Origin: Bacteroidales bacterium
GTDB lineage: Bacteria > Bacteroidota > Bacteroidia > Bacteroidales > UBA932
Length of the DNA: 64,000 nt
Direction of reading: 5' to 3'
Assembly: GCA_017938925.1 (NCBI GenBank)
Contig: JAGBAO010000011.1
Location: 1-64,000, forward strand
Shown one piece after another: positions 51,437-59,553 of the stretch. The notes beneath the pieces were generated by a model, which had not been told where the DNA came from, did no database searches, and saw only the letters and a program-made list of their open reading frames with translations. Position 1 is the first letter of the stretch, and each line of letters begins with the position of its first letter. The position numbers were made by a program, and so were the translations under genes.

Positions 51437-51505
51437 AGACCCAAAAAGACTTAGGATGAATTTCCGGTTTATATCTACTTTCGCGGTGGATATAAACCGG
51501 AAATT
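51437..51505 (+). promoter_or_regulatory. Promoter module copy 3 with perfect 17-bp dyad
   Basis: After AGACCCAAAAAGACTTAGG, AATTTCCGGTTTATATC (51459-51475) is repeated in inverted form at 51489-51505. The 13-bp spacer holds TACTTTCG (51476-51483), a near-consensus -7 box. A dyad centred on the promoter box is an ideal repressor site for the kinase-TerY-PP2C operon, whose ATG is at 51508. Confidence 0.75.
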
Positions 51506-51507
51506 TT

Positions 51508-52785
51508 ATGAGTGAACTTAAGATCGGGACAATTGTAAAGTTGTCGACTGGCACGAGTGCCAAAGTTAAACAGGAACTGGGTAAGGGCGGACAGGGCGTT
51601 GTCTATCTTGTCGAGGTGTCTGGAAAGAAAATGGCCTTGAAGTGGTATCACAAGCACCCGGGAGAGGCCTTCCACAAAAATCTTCTGAACAATGTTCATG
51701 CAGGGGCTCCCGCATCGAACTTCATATGGCCACTTGCCGTCACAGAGGAGATGAACGGCTCGGTGGGCTATGTGATGGAACTGCGCCCAAAGGAGTACCA
51801 GGATATGAGCAAGTTCATCCTGACCCATGCGAAGTTTGCTGATGTGCATGCCCAGCTGAACGCCTGCCTTCAGATATGCACAGCCTTTCAGAAACTCCAT
51901 ATCCGTGGCCTGAGCTATCAGGATATGAACGATGGCAACTTCTTCATCAATCCCAAGACGGGCGATGTGCTCATCTGCGATAACGATAACGTTGCACCCG
52001 ACAAGACCAGCATGGGCATCCTCGGCAAAGCGGGATATATGGCACCGGAGGTGGTCGAAGGAACAACGATGCCGAACAGATATACGGACTATTATTCTCT
52101 TGCCGTATGCCTTTTCATCCTCATATATATGAACAGACCTTTCGAGGGAGCATGGCATCTTGCCTGCCCTTGCGATAACAATCCCGAGATGGCCAAAAAA
52201 CTGTTCGGATTCGAGTCTGTCTTTATCATGGACCCTACAAACACAAAGAACAGACCTGTGCCGGGAGTTCACAACAATGTGATACGTCGATGGGGTGTGT
52301 ATCCATCATTCCTTGGCAAGGCCTTCTGCAAGACATTCTCGTCAGGAGCAATCAAGGACCCGACCCAGAGGCTCATGGACAAGCAGTGGTACAACATTCT
52401 GCTCCAGATCCGTTCTATGTATGCAAGGTGTCCTCACTGCGGAAAGGAAACTTTCATAGATGTGATGGCCGGTAATCCGCACTGCATATTCTGTCAGAAG
52501 GGTATAGCCGTTCCGTCTCTGAAGGTGGGACGCTTCACAATCCCTCTTGTGGAAAAGCAGACCATACATTCATGTCTTATTTCTGATGAACAGGATAGGG
52601 ATGCAAAGGCCGGAGAGGTTGTCATGAAAGGTGGTGCGACAGGCCTGAAGAATACTTCGGACACACCTTGGACCGCGATGCTTCCTGATGGTAGCGTGCG
52701 CGTCATAAACAAGGGCGAAGGTATGCCGGCAAAGCCAGGGCTGAAGGTGCGTTTCGGCCAGGGAGAAACAGGAGAATTTATTTAA
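51508..52785 (+). CDS. Protein kinase of the TerY-phosphatase triad
   Basis: The 425-residue kinase has a glycine-rich loop (LGKGGQGVVYLV), ATP lysine in MALKWYHK, an unusual catalytic loop YQDMNDGNF (137-145) and DND instead of DFG (158-160), followed by the APE segment MAPEVV. After the kinase core are two Cys pairs (CPHC about 308, CIFC about 326) that look like a zinc ribbon, and a small beta domain near the C-terminus (GLKNTSDTPWTAMLPDGSVR, FGQGETGEF) with FHA-like spacing. This is the kinase of TerY-P triads, linked to tellurite/phage stress systems. Confidence 0.8.
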   Translation: MSELKIGTIVKLSTGTSAKVKQELGKGGQGVVYLVEVSGKKMALKWYHKHPGEAFHKNLLNNVHAGAPASNFIWPLAVTEEMNGSVGYVMELRPKEYQDMSKFILTHAKFADVHAQLNACLQICTAFQKLHIRGLSYQDMNDGNFFINPKTGDVLICDNDNVAPDKTSMGILGKAGYMAPEVVEGTTMPNRYTDYYSLAVCLFILIYMNRPFEGAWHLACPCDNNPEMAKKLFGFESVFIMDPTNTKNRPVPGVHNNVIRRWGVYPSFLGKAFCKTFSSGAIKDPTQRLMDKQWYNILLQIRSMYARCPHCGKETFIDVMAGNPHCIFCQKGIAVPSLKVGRFTIPLVEKQTIHSCLISDEQDRDAKAGEVVMKGGATGLKNTSDTPWTAMLPDGSVRVINKGEGMPAKPGLKVRFGQGETGEFI

Positions 52786-52809
52786 TAATAACTTTATAAT
52801 CACATCATT

Positions 52810-53598
52810 ATGGAAAAGAACAATCCTTTTGAACTCGATGCAGTTCCAAGACGTGTAATGCCTCTGATCTTCTTGGTTGACACTTCAGGAAGTATGGATG
52901 GAGCAAAGATTGCCTCGCTCAATGTGGCCGTACAGGAGTCCCTCAAGGACGTGGGAGAAATCTCGAAGAATAACAGCGATGCACAGATCAAGGTGGCAGT
53001 CCTTGAGTTTTCAAGCGGAACTCAGTGGATGTATCCTCAGCCTATCGAATCGGAGTCCTTCAAATGGCAGGACCTTCAGGCAAGCGGTCTGACAAGCCTT
53101 GGAGCCGCTTACAGCGAATTGAACGAAAAACTGTCAAAGTCGCATGGATTCATGGCTGAGCCTACAGGTTCGAGGGCCCCTGCAATCATCCTTCTTACAG
53201 ACGGTCAGCCTACCGATGACTACAAGCATCCGCTTGAGAAGCTCAAAGGAAATCCTTGGTTCAAGGCAGGAGTGAAGGTTGCCATCGCAATCGGAGATGC
53301 CGATACCAATGTGAATATTCTTGCTGAGTTTACAGGCAACAAGGAGGCAGTGCTTACGGTTCATAATGTCGATCAGCTCAAGAAGATCATAAAGACAGTC
53401 AGCGTTACTGCGTCTCAGGTGGCATCTCAGTCGGCTTCAGTCGGTGTGTCTGGCAATGGCTCGACAACTCCTGCGGATGCTCAAAGTCAGGTGGTCAGCA
53501 GTGTTACCAATGCCGTTGATACGGATGACGCGTTGAAGAATGTGGATCAGGGAGACAGTACCGCAAACTCAGGCACAGACGACTGGGAAAACTGGTAA
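52810..53598 (+). CDS. terY: TerY-like von Willebrand A protein
   Basis: This 262-residue protein has a VWA domain (about 15-200) with the metal-ion adhesion site DTSGSMDG, the second-loop Thr region SGLTSLGAAY and the acidic loop LLTDGQPTDD. It ends in an Ala/Ser/Thr-rich tail without signal. TerY proteins are cytoplasmic and pair with a kinase and a PP2C phosphatase, as here on both sides (24 bp and 12 bp gaps). It likely acts as the substrate or scaffold of the triad. Confidence 0.85.
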   Translation: MEKNNPFELDAVPRRVMPLIFLVDTSGSMDGAKIASLNVAVQESLKDVGEISKNNSDAQIKVAVLEFSSGTQWMYPQPIESESFKWQDLQASGLTSLGAAYSELNEKLSKSHGFMAEPTGSRAPAIILLTDGQPTDDYKHPLEKLKGNPWFKAGVKVAIAIGDADTNVNILAEFTGNKEAVLTVHNVDQLKKIIKTVSVTASQVASQSASVGVSGNGSTTPADAQSQVVSSVTNAVDTDDALKNVDQGDSTANSGTDDWENW

Positions 53599-53610
53599 AA
53601 TGTTGAGATT

Positions 53611-54618
53611 ATGGTGTTTAATACCAGCATATTAGGTGCAAGCCATGTTAAGGACAATAAACCGTGTCAGGACTATTCTGTTGCCTGGCAGTCGGAAGAG
53701 GATGGCGCGGTTGTCCTTGTGGTGTGCGATGGTCATGGAAGCGATACCTATGTCAGAAGTGATGTGGGTTCCCGTCTGGCAGGCGAGATAGCATTGGAAG
53801 CTGTGAAGAGGTTCATCCTTCCGGTCGGTGATATCAGGCCTGACTCTGACTGGATAGAGGGTGTGCAGGGTGCTGTGACTGCCCGTGAGAGCGATGTTCT
53901 GACCAGATATAGCGAAGCCCTGCCTAGGGCGGAAGAAGACATGACTGATACTGATTGGATGAGGTACCGTCAAAGGCTTGAGTTTCGCGGGCAGGTCAAA
54001 GGTATATACGAACAGGATGCCATATTTCAGGCTTTGTTTTCTTCGATATATGAGAAGTGGCTGGAAGCGATCCATCAGGATGCCAGGCAGAACCCTTTTA
54101 CTGAAGAGGAACTCTCTCGTCTGGGCAGACATAAGTTGGTGAAGGCGTATGGAACAACGCTTATGACCTATGTACAGACAAAGGACTTCTGGTTTGCATT
54201 CCATATTGGTGACGGAAGGATGCTCTCTCTTGACGAAAATCAGGAGTGGAGACAGATAGTTCCATGGGACTGCAACTGCTTTCAGAATCAGACTACCTCA
54301 CTGTGCAATACAGACCCCGTTCCGATGTTCCGTTATGCCTTTGATGGCACAGGCACATTCCCGAAGGCTGTGTTCTGTTGCAGTGACGGCATAGAGGACT
54401 CATACGGAGATTATGATGTTGCTCCAGAGCGCCTGCACAACTACTTTTCCGGTCTGCTGAATGTCTTTGTTCAGGAAGGTAAAGAAAGTACAATGTCTAA
54501 GCTGGAGGAGTTTCTGCCGAAACTAAGTGCAGTGGCAAGCAAGGATGATATGTCTATTGCGGGAGTTATCAATGAGGGAGATTATCATCAAAACATAGAT
54601 GAAGATGAACTTACATGA
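53611..54618 (+). CDS. PP2C family serine/threonine phosphatase of the triad
   Basis: The 335-residue protein has the PP2C motifs NKPCQDY, VVCDGHGSD (metal ligands Asp, Gly), AYGTTLMT (Gly-Thr motif), IGDGRM and VASKDDMSIA near the end. PP2C enzymes are Mn/Mg-dependent and here would reverse the triad kinase. The gene is 12 bp after terY, and the next gene begins before its stop. It is cytoplasmic. Confidence 0.85.
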   Translation: MVFNTSILGASHVKDNKPCQDYSVAWQSEEDGAVVLVVCDGHGSDTYVRSDVGSRLAGEIALEAVKRFILPVGDIRPDSDWIEGVQGAVTARESDVLTRYSEALPRAEEDMTDTDWMRYRQRLEFRGQVKGIYEQDAIFQALFSSIYEKWLEAIHQDARQNPFTEEELSRLGRHKLVKAYGTTLMTYVQTKDFWFAFHIGDGRMLSLDENQEWRQIVPWDCNCFQNQTTSLCNTDPVPMFRYAFDGTGTFPKAVFCCSDGIEDSYGDYDVAPERLHNYFSGLLNVFVQEGKESTMSKLEEFLPKLSAVASKDDMSIAGVINEGDYHQNIDEDELT

Positions 54619-55276
54619 GACGATCAGGTTGCTGATAAAGGAGCAAGGGAAGAATGTAGTCGGTAGCCCTACCTTTATGGGAATGCTGGATGATTATGGC
54701 GCATTTCGCGAAGAAGAGCCTGCGACCAAGACAATCGTCCGGGAACTTGTAAGGACAGGTCAGATGCAAAGGTTTATCGACTCCCCGAATAAGGGCAGAA
54801 ATCTGCATTTTGAAATTCGGACTATTGTCTCAGAGACTGCACGTTCCGGTGGATTTCGGGAAGATCTTGTTTCCGATACATTAAAGAGGATAGCCCTTGG
54901 GATTGGCAAAATACAGAAGGAACTGGATTGGCCGACTCTCAATGAGGAAAAGCCGTCGGCAAAGGCTAGTCTTCAGCCAGCAGTAACAGCGGGGACGAAG
55001 ATAAAAGCCAAGGCAGGACCTTCAATGTGGCAGAGGATTAAACGAGGAATATACTACTATGCTGATTTATGGTGCATGATTCCTGTCGTAATCTGTTTCA
55101 TCGGTGCCGTAATAACGTTATTTCTGTCTGTCTTTGCGTTCTTCGCTGGCTCTCCGGAAGCAGGATATTGGGCAAAATGGCTTTTGGTGTGCGTTGTGAC
55201 GGGCGTTTTTGTCTTTATAACATATTGTATAGTGGATAATCACGAGGAGTGGTTTGTTGATAAAAAAAGAAGATGA
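54599..55276 (+). CDS. Membrane protein with N-terminal helical adaptor domain
   Basis: The 225-residue protein has an N-terminal helical domain (LHETIRLLIKEQGKNVVGSP, FMGMLDDYGAFREEEPATKT) of the kind seen on bacterial kinases and chaperone-linked proteins as an adaptor, a linker, then two membrane helices (WCMIPVVICFIGAVITLFLS and WLLVCVVTGVFVFITY). Its start overlaps the PP2C gene by 20 bp. It may carry the TerY-P triad to the membrane. Confidence 0.6.
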   Translation: MKMNLHETIRLLIKEQGKNVVGSPTFMGMLDDYGAFREEEPATKTIVRELVRTGQMQRFIDSPNKGRNLHFEIRTIVSETARSGGFREDLVSDTLKRIALGIGKIQKELDWPTLNEEKPSAKASLQPAVTAGTKIKAKAGPSMWQRIKRGIYYYADLWCMIPVVICFIGAVITLFLSVFAFFAGSPEAGYWAKWLLVCVVTGVFVFITYCIVDNHEEWFVDKKRR

Positions 55277-55572
55277 TGACTATCATAAAATTACTATCTT
55301 TATTGTTCAATATTGTGGGGTGGCTTGCATTGGATATATATCTGTGGACAGTCTCATGGTGCCCCGGAGTGGGCGGACTGCTGGGGCTTATAGGCTTCTT
55401 CGTCGGCTACTCTATCAGCGGAGGTATGACCGTCGCCCCTCGTGACTACTGGAGACTGCCCGATTATGAGGTGTTCAGAAAGAAAATGCGTTATGGCAAC
55501 TCGATAGCCGGTGCAGTCACAGCAATATCAGCGTTTGTTTTATTTGTCATCAAGACTATTATTGAATCATGA
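55273..55572 (+). CDS. Small membrane protein
   Basis: This 99-residue protein has three hydrophobic stretches (IIKLLSLLFNIVGWLALDIY, GGLLGLIGFFVGYSIS, AGAVTAISAFVLFVI). It overlaps its upstream neighbour by four bases (ATGATGA-type junction) and its downstream neighbour by four. The family is unknown; it is coupled to the triad's membrane partner. Confidence 0.55.
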   Translation: MMTIIKLLSLLFNIVGWLALDIYLWTVSWCPGVGGLLGLIGFFVGYSISGGMTVAPRDYWRLPDYEVFRKKMRYGNSIAGAVTAISAFVLFVIKTIIES

Positions 55573-55958
55573 TCAGATTTATACTGTTGCTTTGTGTCGT
55601 GATGTTGGCCTCATGCAACTGCCATATTAATGAAGAAGTGTCCGTAAAGGTCCATAAGGATTCCGTAAAGACAATCACTCTCGTGCATATCCTTTCATAC
55701 CCCGATGAGCCCCTCGTTCGACTCTTGCAGGATGCCTCAAACAAGTCCGTATGCTATTCCTATATTGAGAAGGAAGGCTCGGACTCGCTGATTCTTCTTC
55801 CTTCCTGTGGAGAATTTTTGGGCGTGTCCCATGATGATGGCCTGATAATCATGGACTCGTATTACTATGATGATAAAGGCAGGCATGGCGTTGTTCAGGG
55901 CTATACGTTTGACGGAGAAAAAGTATGCGAAATGAAGACAAAAATTAATGAGAAATGA
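55569..55958 (+). CDS. Small lipoprotein
   Basis: This 129-residue protein has a lipoprotein signal (MIRFILLLCVVMLASCN, Cys16) and a beta-rich body (VSVKVHKDSVKTITLVHILS, LIIMDSYYYDDKGRHGVVQG). It is the only exported member of the triad operon apart from membrane proteins, and overlaps its neighbours by four bases on each side. Function unknown. Confidence 0.6.
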   Translation: MIRFILLLCVVMLASCNCHINEEVSVKVHKDSVKTITLVHILSYPDEPLVRLLQDASNKSVCYSYIEKEGSDSLILLPSCGEFLGVSHDDGLIIMDSYYYDDKGRHGVVQGYTFDGEKVCEMKTKINEK

Positions 55959-56509
55959 AATCATATTTTCCTCATTATTACGAGTTCCATCAAGACGATT
56001 GGGAGACCTTTGAAGAACTCGCTAGGACCGTATCTGTTGATGTAAAGACAGGAAGAAAGACCGTTGAATTCAATCCTGAAAAGTTCAGACAGGAAGGTGA
56101 TTTTATCATTTCCAATGACGAGGGTAGGCTGCATTTATGTTTTTCGGATGATGAGGTGGTTCGTGTCCCAGAGGGTGTAAAAGCGATTGCACCCAGTGCA
56201 TTTCATAAGGATTTATGTCCGAATGTCAGGCACATAATTCTTTCAGATACCGTGGTGGGAATAGCACAGTACGCTATCTGTGGGTGTTCTGTGGAAGAAC
56301 TGACGATTAATAACAAGTATATCTATATCAGCGACAGCGCTTTTGACTGGTGCTCCTCTTTACGGGTAATACATCACATCTCGGAGCGAGTCACGATACA
56401 CGTTAAAGAAGATGAGGGTAGATGTGCCCGACCTGTAAGATTTGAAAGAATGGAGTCATCCGGAATAGAAGATGATAGCGATTTTGACCCTGATGACCTG
56501 CCTTTCTGA
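55955..56509 (+). CDS. Small BspA-type repeat protein ending at an in-frame TGA
   Basis: The 184-residue protein has two or three LRR_5 units (VPEGVKAIAPSAF, VGIAQYAICGCSVEELTINN, SDSAFDWCSSLRVI). Its C-terminus is acidic (DDSDFDPDDLPF). The frame stays open for 105 further codons beyond the TGA, as far as 56827, so this may be the N-terminal part of a longer protein. It overlaps the lipoprotein gene by four bases. Confidence 0.6.
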   Translation: MKSYFPHYYEFHQDDWETFEELARTVSVDVKTGRKTVEFNPEKFRQEGDFIISNDEGRLHLCFSDDEVVRVPEGVKAIAPSAFHKDLCPNVRHIILSDTVVGIAQYAICGCSVEELTINNKYIYISDSAFDWCSSLRVIHHISERVTIHVKEDEGRCARPVRFERMESSGIEDDSDFDPDDLPF

Positions 56510-56827
56510 GAAGATTTCAAGAATTTTCTTGGAGACATTTTCGAGAAAAAGACCAGAAAAATCCTAAGAAAAGAATGCAAAAAAATCCGAGAAAAGAACG
56601 AGAAAAATATAGCAAAAAAGATTTTCAAACCGGGAGATGAAATTACCATTGAGGAGGTTAACGATGTTTTTCGTAAGGTAAAAGAAAACGGAAGACGATT
56701 CGCTATAAACGAGAACAGTGATATAAAAACAGAAGTTATAGACGGGCACCTAATTTTTGACACTTTGGATGATATGAAAAAATATTATGGTGGTTTATAC
56801 ACTATTGAGGAGGTGTTCAAATGGTAA
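56510..56827 (+). pseudogene. In-frame continuation after TGA, lacking a conventional start
   Basis: The 105 codons after the TGA at 56507-56509 are in the same frame as the BspA-type gene and encode a very basic helical stretch (EDFKNFLGDIFEKKTRKILR) followed by a compact acidic module (KPGDEITIEEVNDVFRKVKE ... DGHLIFDTLDDMKKYYGGLY). No ATG, GTG or TTG in frame precedes the module, so it cannot begin independently. Readthrough, a recent nonsense mutation, or an unusual start are all possible. The TGG-TAA end overlaps an ATG at 56821. Confidence 0.5.
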
Positions 56828-56856
56828 TGCTGCCATCACAGAAGAAAGATTATAAG

Positions 56857-57270
56857 ATGAAAACAAATTGCTTAAAGTGCATTGAGATTGACCCTAAGAT
56901 CATAGAAGAAAAGCTTAGGGCGGAATTTGGCCCATCATATCTGGAGCGCGTGAAACCTTCAGAAGATATTTCTCATATCAATATTAAAGAAGGAGCAGAC
57001 TCAATTTTTCCAAGCGACAAGTTTGATGTTTATGTAAGACGTGGAGATATATGCAATCCTCGTTTTCATGTCGCAAGTGATGGGTGGGATGTCGCATTCT
57101 TTATCAATAACGGGAAGGTACATAACATCTGCAAGCGGGGAGCCGATATGGGGGTTCTAAACAAGATGCGGGAGGATGCTATTAAGTGGCTACCTTGTCA
57201 GAATGCTTATGAGCCTGACAAAACCAATCGCAAAGTCATCGAAATCATGTGGGCGAGAATGCACGGGTAG
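56857..57270 (+). CDS. Small hypothetical protein
   Basis: This 137-residue protein starts MKTNCLKCIEIDPKIIEEKL; an in-frame ATG at 56821, overlapping the previous frame, would add 12 residues. It contains FDVYVRRGDICNPRFHVASD and GWDVAFFINNG, recalling DUF4160-like proteins (PHFHV...), which are small and often in toxin-antitoxin-like pairs. Cytoplasmic. It is the last gene of the signalling cluster. Confidence 0.5.
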   Translation: MKTNCLKCIEIDPKIIEEKLRAEFGPSYLERVKPSEDISHINIKEGADSIFPSDKFDVYVRRGDICNPRFHVASDGWDVAFFINNGKVHNICKRGADMGVLNKMREDAIKWLPCQNAYEPDKTNRKVIEIMWARMHG

Positions 57271-57883
57271 CCGACACCAGCAGGGTCCTTAGGAAGAGTT
57301 TACAAATATTTTAAGCCAAAATATTCTCCTGGCTGAAGCGTCTGGATACAGTACGTCCGGCCGGAAGGGAAGCAAATATTTCAACTTAAAATATTGAATC
57401 AAAAACACAGAATGGCCCCAGGAACTATTCTGGGCCAGTTTTCTTGTTGGATGACCTACTGGTTTCGAGAGCTCTGAACCGGCGATCTGATGGTAATATT
57501 TCAACTTAAAATATTTCCTGTAGAAATAGCAGATCACCAGAATGATGCGTCGTGGACATTTGTCGATGCTGAGTCTGGATGAGGCGGGAATATTTTAAGC
57601 GAAAATATTTCCTGAAGTAACGACTTTAGCCTGCTTCAAAGATCTGAGGGGATTCTTCAAAAAATTTAGAAAAAAACGATAAAAAGTGCGAAAAGATGAC
57701 GAAAATTTCGTCCAAAATGCAGACAAATTACTGAGTGTCAATCAATTTGGAAGAAGAAAACGATAGCAGAATGTGTTGTGAGGCTCATTCTGCTATTTGT
57801 GAGTTATATCCGGAAGACCAAATCGGAAGTGTGATTTGGAAGATACAGGGATGCAGAGATTAGATACCAGCAATTTACAAGGC
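57271..57883. repeat. Gene-free stretch with four 21-bp AT-rich palindromes
   Basis: AATATTT(T/C)AA(G/C)...AAAATATT occurs at 57305-57325, 57375-57395, 57495-57515 and 57589-57609. A degenerate copy is at 41975-41995, upstream of the first kinase. Steps are 70, 120 and 94 bp; most copies are followed by CCTG. No gene was seen between 57271 and 57883. The repeats may be protein-binding sites of a replication, partition or transfer locus, or boundaries of the signalling module. Confidence 0.7.
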
Positions 57884-59116
57884 TTATTTAATTGCATGTG
57901 GTAATGAGGCAATAACTTTTGGCTGGATCTGGTATTCTTTAAGGAACTCTTCTATATCTTCCTTGTTGGCCTGTGTTAAAATTGTTTCATCTAATTTCCT
58001 TAAATAATCTATAGTGGTAGAGCGCCCTTTGCCCCAGATTTGTTCTTGGCCATCCAATGCGAAGTGGATAATTTTTTTGATTAGGTTGTCATCGATGCAA
58101 TTGGCAGACTTTAACATACATACCAATACTCCAGTTCTGACCTTTTTTTTGTCATATTTCAGTCGCCTTTCGCTTTTTGCAGTTTCTGTAACCTTTGTCT
58201 CTATTTTTTCTTGTTTTTCATAATATGTACTTTCTGTAAAGTATCTCCTATAAGCGGAGATATCTATTTTAGACGTAGCCCCAGCGATATGTTTCCTACA
58301 AATCCTTTCGTTATGTACAATTAAACTAGCTTCAATATTGTTTTCCTTAGATAGATATAATTCAAAATTCTCTAATGCGAGTTCTATGCTACCGATTGTT
58401 TTTATTGAACAAGGGTTTAAAATATCTAATGTTTCAAAATTGCCAGCTTCAATAGATTTGGCAATATCATGTGCGGTGTGGATAAGTTCAAGAACATGTT
58501 TTGCAGGGCAACAATAGTCATTTAAAAATGGGATATAAATCGTCACAAATTTCTTTTCGTATTGCTCAATTCGGGACTTTAGATTTGAAATGACAGAAAG
58601 GAACCCTCTTATGGCGCTACTAATAAAGGCTTTCTTTAAAATGAGATTTGTTGATTTGTTGTAGTATGTTGCAATGACATCATACGGGCTATTGTGTAAA
58701 TAGTCGTTATATATGATGTCGTATACAAGGTTGCAAGATGTCGCAGACATGTCTAGCCACGAAATAATATCGGTGTCTATCAGTCTTATAATGTCGTTAT
58801 CCTTTTCCTTGGTAGGATTGTATTTAACCCTATTGACTTCATATAGCTCTTCTCCAATATTACCAGGCTTTATTGCACCATGTCTAGATTTGCGCTTCAG
58901 TGTGAGAACGTCATTTAAAACATCTATTAAGTTGTTTATACTCTGGATTGTGCAGTATTTAGAATCACATAGTTCATCTACCAATTTGTTCTTCTTTCTC
59001 AATCCAGAGAGCTCTAATATGTCTTTTTCTTTTTTGCACTTTTTAAGTAGCTTAGTGATGTTTTCCAATTCATAGTCAGCAAAACCACGGTCTGTCTTAG
59101 AAATTTTATTCTCCAT
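57884..59116 (-). CDS. Hypothetical helical protein
   Basis: The 410-residue protein begins MENKISKTDRGFADYELENI. It is helical and charged, with a C-terminal helix-rich region (GKGRSTTIDYLRKLDETILT). No family was recognised, and no membrane helix or signal was seen. It stands alone on the minus strand between the palindrome array and the right-hand block. AT-rich codon use suggests separate acquisition. Confidence 0.5.
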   Translation of the reverse strand: MENKISKTDRGFADYELENITKLLKKCKKEKDILELSGLRKKNKLVDELCDSKYCTIQSINNLIDVLNDVLTLKRKSRHGAIKPGNIGEELYEVNRVKYNPTKEKDNDIIRLIDTDIISWLDMSATSCNLVYDIIYNDYLHNSPYDVIATYYNKSTNLILKKAFISSAIRGFLSVISNLKSRIEQYEKKFVTIYIPFLNDYCCPAKHVLELIHTAHDIAKSIEAGNFETLDILNPCSIKTIGSIELALENFELYLSKENNIEASLIVHNERICRKHIAGATSKIDISAYRRYFTESTYYEKQEKIETKVTETAKSERRLKYDKKKVRTGVLVCMLKSANCIDDNLIKKIIHFALDGQEQIWGKGRSTTIDYLRKLDETILTQANKEDIEEFLKEYQIQPKVIASLPHAIK

Positions 59117-59218
59117 TATATACACATATCTTATTGCACAAATATATAATAATTCCATGGGATTTTCTTGGGATTGTTACAGAAATTTGGGATGGGATTA
59201 GAAAGTTGTAAAAACAAA

Positions 59219-59249
59219 TTTGAAACGATGTAAAATCCTCACATATTTG
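59219..59249 (+). promoter_or_regulatory. Promoter TTTG-N19-CATATTTG
   Basis: TTTG at 59219-59222 and CATATTTG at 59242-59249 are 19 bp apart, one mismatch from consensus. It predicts a transcript starting near 59255, so the first gene of the right-hand block would have a leader of about 300 nt. Confidence 0.6.
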
Positions 59250-59254
59250 CATCG

Positions 59255-59553
59255 TGAAACTCAGAAGACGACGAACAATAGTAGTTGTCTGGAGTTTTCC
59301 ACAACTCTCTTTGGGAGCAAAGATGGGTGAGTATGAGTAGCTAACTCGCGAGAAGGTTTGCATGCAACCTTATATGTAGCTACGAATATGAGCCTACAAG
59401 AAGCGAGACTAGTATCGCTTAATCCTATCCCATAGGTTCACCTGTTCATAGTGGACTAGAGAGATAATAGGTAAATTTATTAATCCGTTGAAGGCGTAGG
59501 GCTATACCTATGTCAAGGGGAACCCTACGCCTTTAACATAAAATTTAAAAGGC
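59255..59553 (+). ncRNA. Long structured leader of the right-hand block
   Basis: No reading frame is convincing in this 300-nt stretch, but several helices are. GTAGCT (59337) pairs with AGCTAC (59378-59383) around AAGGTT-TGCATGC-AACCTT, and AAGCGA (59401-59406) pairs with TCGCTT (59415-59420). GTTGAAGGCGTAGGG (59487-59501) pairs with CCCTACGCCTTTAAC (59523-59537). The last hairpin is 16 bp from the start codon. Confidence 0.55.

Noticed and set aside
57305-57609. CRISPR array in the 57.3-57.6 kb region
   Set aside because: The spacing is irregular (70-120 bp) and the units are AT palindromes; no cas genes are nearby.
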